Shown here piece by piece: positions 62,983 through 64,000 of a DNA stretch of 64,000 nucleotides (the first letter of the stretch is position 1; the number at the start of each line of letters is the position of its first letter). The stretch spans positions 3,348,001-3,412,000 of the forward strand of contig NZ_CP018863.1 in assembly GCF_002849715.1 (NCBI RefSeq). The letters are read 5' to 3'. The position numbers were made by a program, and so were the translations under genes. Source of the stretch: Arthrobacter crystallopoietes (GTDB lineage: Bacteria > Actinomycetota > Actinomycetes > Actinomycetales > Micrococcaceae). The notes under the pieces were generated by a model that was not told the origin of the DNA, ran no database searches, and saw only the letters and a list, made by a program, of their open reading frames with translations.

Positions 62983-64000
62983 TTACTTACCCAGACCGGC
63001 GCGGCGCAGCGCTTCCGCCATCGCGGTGTTTCCCGGAGCCGGTTCCTTGCGGTTGTCCCGGCCACGCGGCGGGTTGGGGCGGCCGCCGGAGCGGGAGTTG
63101 CCCTTGGATTCCCCGCGGTCGCGGGACGGGCCGGGCCGCCCACCCTTGCCCGGGCCGCCGCCTGACGAACCCTTGTCCGCGGAGCCGTCCCGGCCTGCTG
63201 CGGCGCGGCCGCCCTGCTTGGCTCCCGCTTCGTCGTCCAGCCGCAGGGTGAGGGAAATGCGCTTGCGGTCCGGATCGGCCTCAAGCACCTTGACCTTGAC
63301 TACCTGGCCGGACTTGACCACCTCGTGCGGGTCCGAGATGAACTTGTTGGACATGGCCGAAATGTGGACCAGCCCGTCCTGGTGCACGCCGACGTCGACG
63401 AATGCGCCGAAGGCAGCCACGTTGGTGACGGTACCTTCCAGGACCATGCCCGGCACCAGATCGGAGATCTTCTCCACGCCCTCAGAGAAGGATGCCGTGG
63501 TGAACGTGGGCCGCGGGTCACGGCCGGGCTTCTCGAGTTCGGAGATGATGTCCCGCACCGTGGGCAGGCCGAAGGCGTCGTCCACGAAGGTCTGCGGGTC
63601 CAGCGTTGCCAGCGAACCCACGCCGCGCGGCACATCGGCGGCCGCGGCGCCAGCGGCCGAAAGGATCTTGCGGGCAACGCCGTAGGCCTCGGGGTGCACG
63701 CTGGAGGAATCCAGCGGCTCGGCGCCGCCGGTGATCCGCAGGAAGCCCGAGCACTGCTCAAACGCCTTGGCGCCCAGCCGCGGCACCTTCTTCAGGTCCG
63801 AGCGCTTGGCAAACGGCCCGTTCTCGTTCCGGAAGGACACGATGTTCTCGCTCAGCAGCGGGCCGACGCCGGCCACCCTGGCCAGCAGCGACGGCGAAGC
63901 GGTGTTCACATCCACACCGACGGCGTTCACACAGTCCTCCACCACGGCGTCCAGCGAACGCTCCAGCTTCGCGGCCGTAATGTCGTGCTGGTACTGGCCG
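62983..64000 (-). CDS. tex: Tex-like RNA-binding transcription accessory protein, C-terminal part (cut by window edge)
   Basis: The frame is open through the window end. Visible part: helix-hairpin-helix units ([40 protein letters not shown]), then an S1 RNA-binding domain ([20 protein letters not shown] and a second half with [12 protein letters not shown]) and a Gly/Arg/Lys-rich disordered tail of about 85 residues. Tex binds RNA, and is linked to transcription and toxin gene expression. The N-terminal Tex-like YqgF and other domains lie outside the window. The basic tail is longer than in most Tex proteins. Confidence 0.9.
   Translation of the reverse strand, partial: GQYQHDITAAKLERSLDAVVEDCVNAVGVDVNTASPSLLARVAGVGPLLSENIVSFRNENGPFAKRSDLKKVPRLGAKAFEQCSGFLRITGGAEPLDSSSVHPEAYGVARKILSAAGAAAADVPRGVGSLATLDPQTFVDDAFGLPTVRDIISELEKPGRDPRPTFTTASFSEGVEKISDLVPGMVLEGTVTNVAAFGAFVDVGVHQDGLVHISAMSNKFISDPHEVVKSGQVVKVKVLEADPDRKRISLTLRLDDEAGAKQGGRAAAGRDGSADKGSSGGGPGKGGRPGPSRDRGESKGNSRSGGRPNPPRGRDNRKEPAPGNTAMAEALRRAGLGK

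Noticed and set aside
1..64000. Search for tRNA, rRNA, CRISPR repeats, insertion sequences, integrases
   Set aside because: No cloverleaf with CCA end context, no regularly spaced direct repeats, no transposase or integrase motif was seen. The excisionase-like gene at 22681 stands alone and is treated as a housekeeping regulator.

Overview
This 64 kb window is a chromosomal segment of a high-GC actinobacterium. The most likely source is a member of the Micrococcaceae close to Arthrobacter or Pseudarthrobacter. This is inferred from the strong G/C third-position bias, frequent GTG/TTG starts, actinobacterial families (LpqB, DUF1540, DUF2505, SCO4848, DUF4383, LpdA-type flavoprotein, NirB/NirD with a one-domain siroheme chelatase) and gene neighbourhoods. 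I see no rRNA, tRNA, CRISPR array, insertion sequence or prophage. Both window ends cut through genes: a GAF sensor kinase at the left and tex at the right.

Layout. 1-6.6 kb: small zinc-ribbon and STAS-like proteins, two lipoproteins, a DUF2254 membrane protein, a class A penicillin-binding protein and a small secreted protein. 6.9-12 kb: a frameshifted DUF1624-type membrane acyltransferase, an overlapping pair of very small genes, a DASS anion transporter and a membrane-anchored matrixin-like protease. 12-23 kb: a large GH25 lysozyme with ten FG-GAP-like repeats, an orphan LpqB, PRC-barrel-like stress proteins, a DUF1540 protein, a subtilase and small regulatory or membrane proteins, plus several single-base frameshifts and strong inverted repeats. 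23-32 kb: a secreted M1 peptidase with altered active-site residues, an EVE-like/HNH nuclease, UDP-sugar dehydrogenase and two tandem secreted M28 peptidases. 32-43 kb: signalling (VanZ, histidine kinase, response regulator, Hpt-like protein without the histidine, NhaA, DeoC, a GAF kinase with pseudo-receiver, a GGDEF-EAL protein and a methyltransferase). 43-48 kb: a putative secreted zinc protease, VOC protein, aldehyde dehydrogenase and AbiEi/DUF559 protein. 48.5-55.3 kb: a nitrite-assimilation and siroheme block. 55.4-64 kb: phosphosugar mutase, purine nucleoside phosphorylase, a DnaJ-membrane-NERD fusion, LpdA-type flavoprotein, an SGNH hydrolase, a DUF3060 lipoprotein and tex.

How genes work together. 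The clearest module is 48.5-55.3 kb. nirB, cobA and hemD run leftward. nirD and a sirohydrochlorin chelatase run rightward from the same 393-bp intergenic region. They supply the nitrite reductase and its siroheme cofactor. That region holds two arrays of GAAAC/GTNAC-like pentamers at 11-bp steps, one toward each side, which look like GlnR boxes. DeoC, the phosphopentose/hexose mutase-like enzyme and PNP together form a nucleoside-salvage set. A secreted-protease theme (matrixin-like, subtilase, M1, two M28, HECAH protein) suggests a saprophytic life.

Caution. Four loci (about 7.03 and 7.86 kb, 15.41 kb, 15.86 kb, 19.17 kb) carry single-base indels in short homopolymers, so part of the apparent gene decay may be sequencing error.
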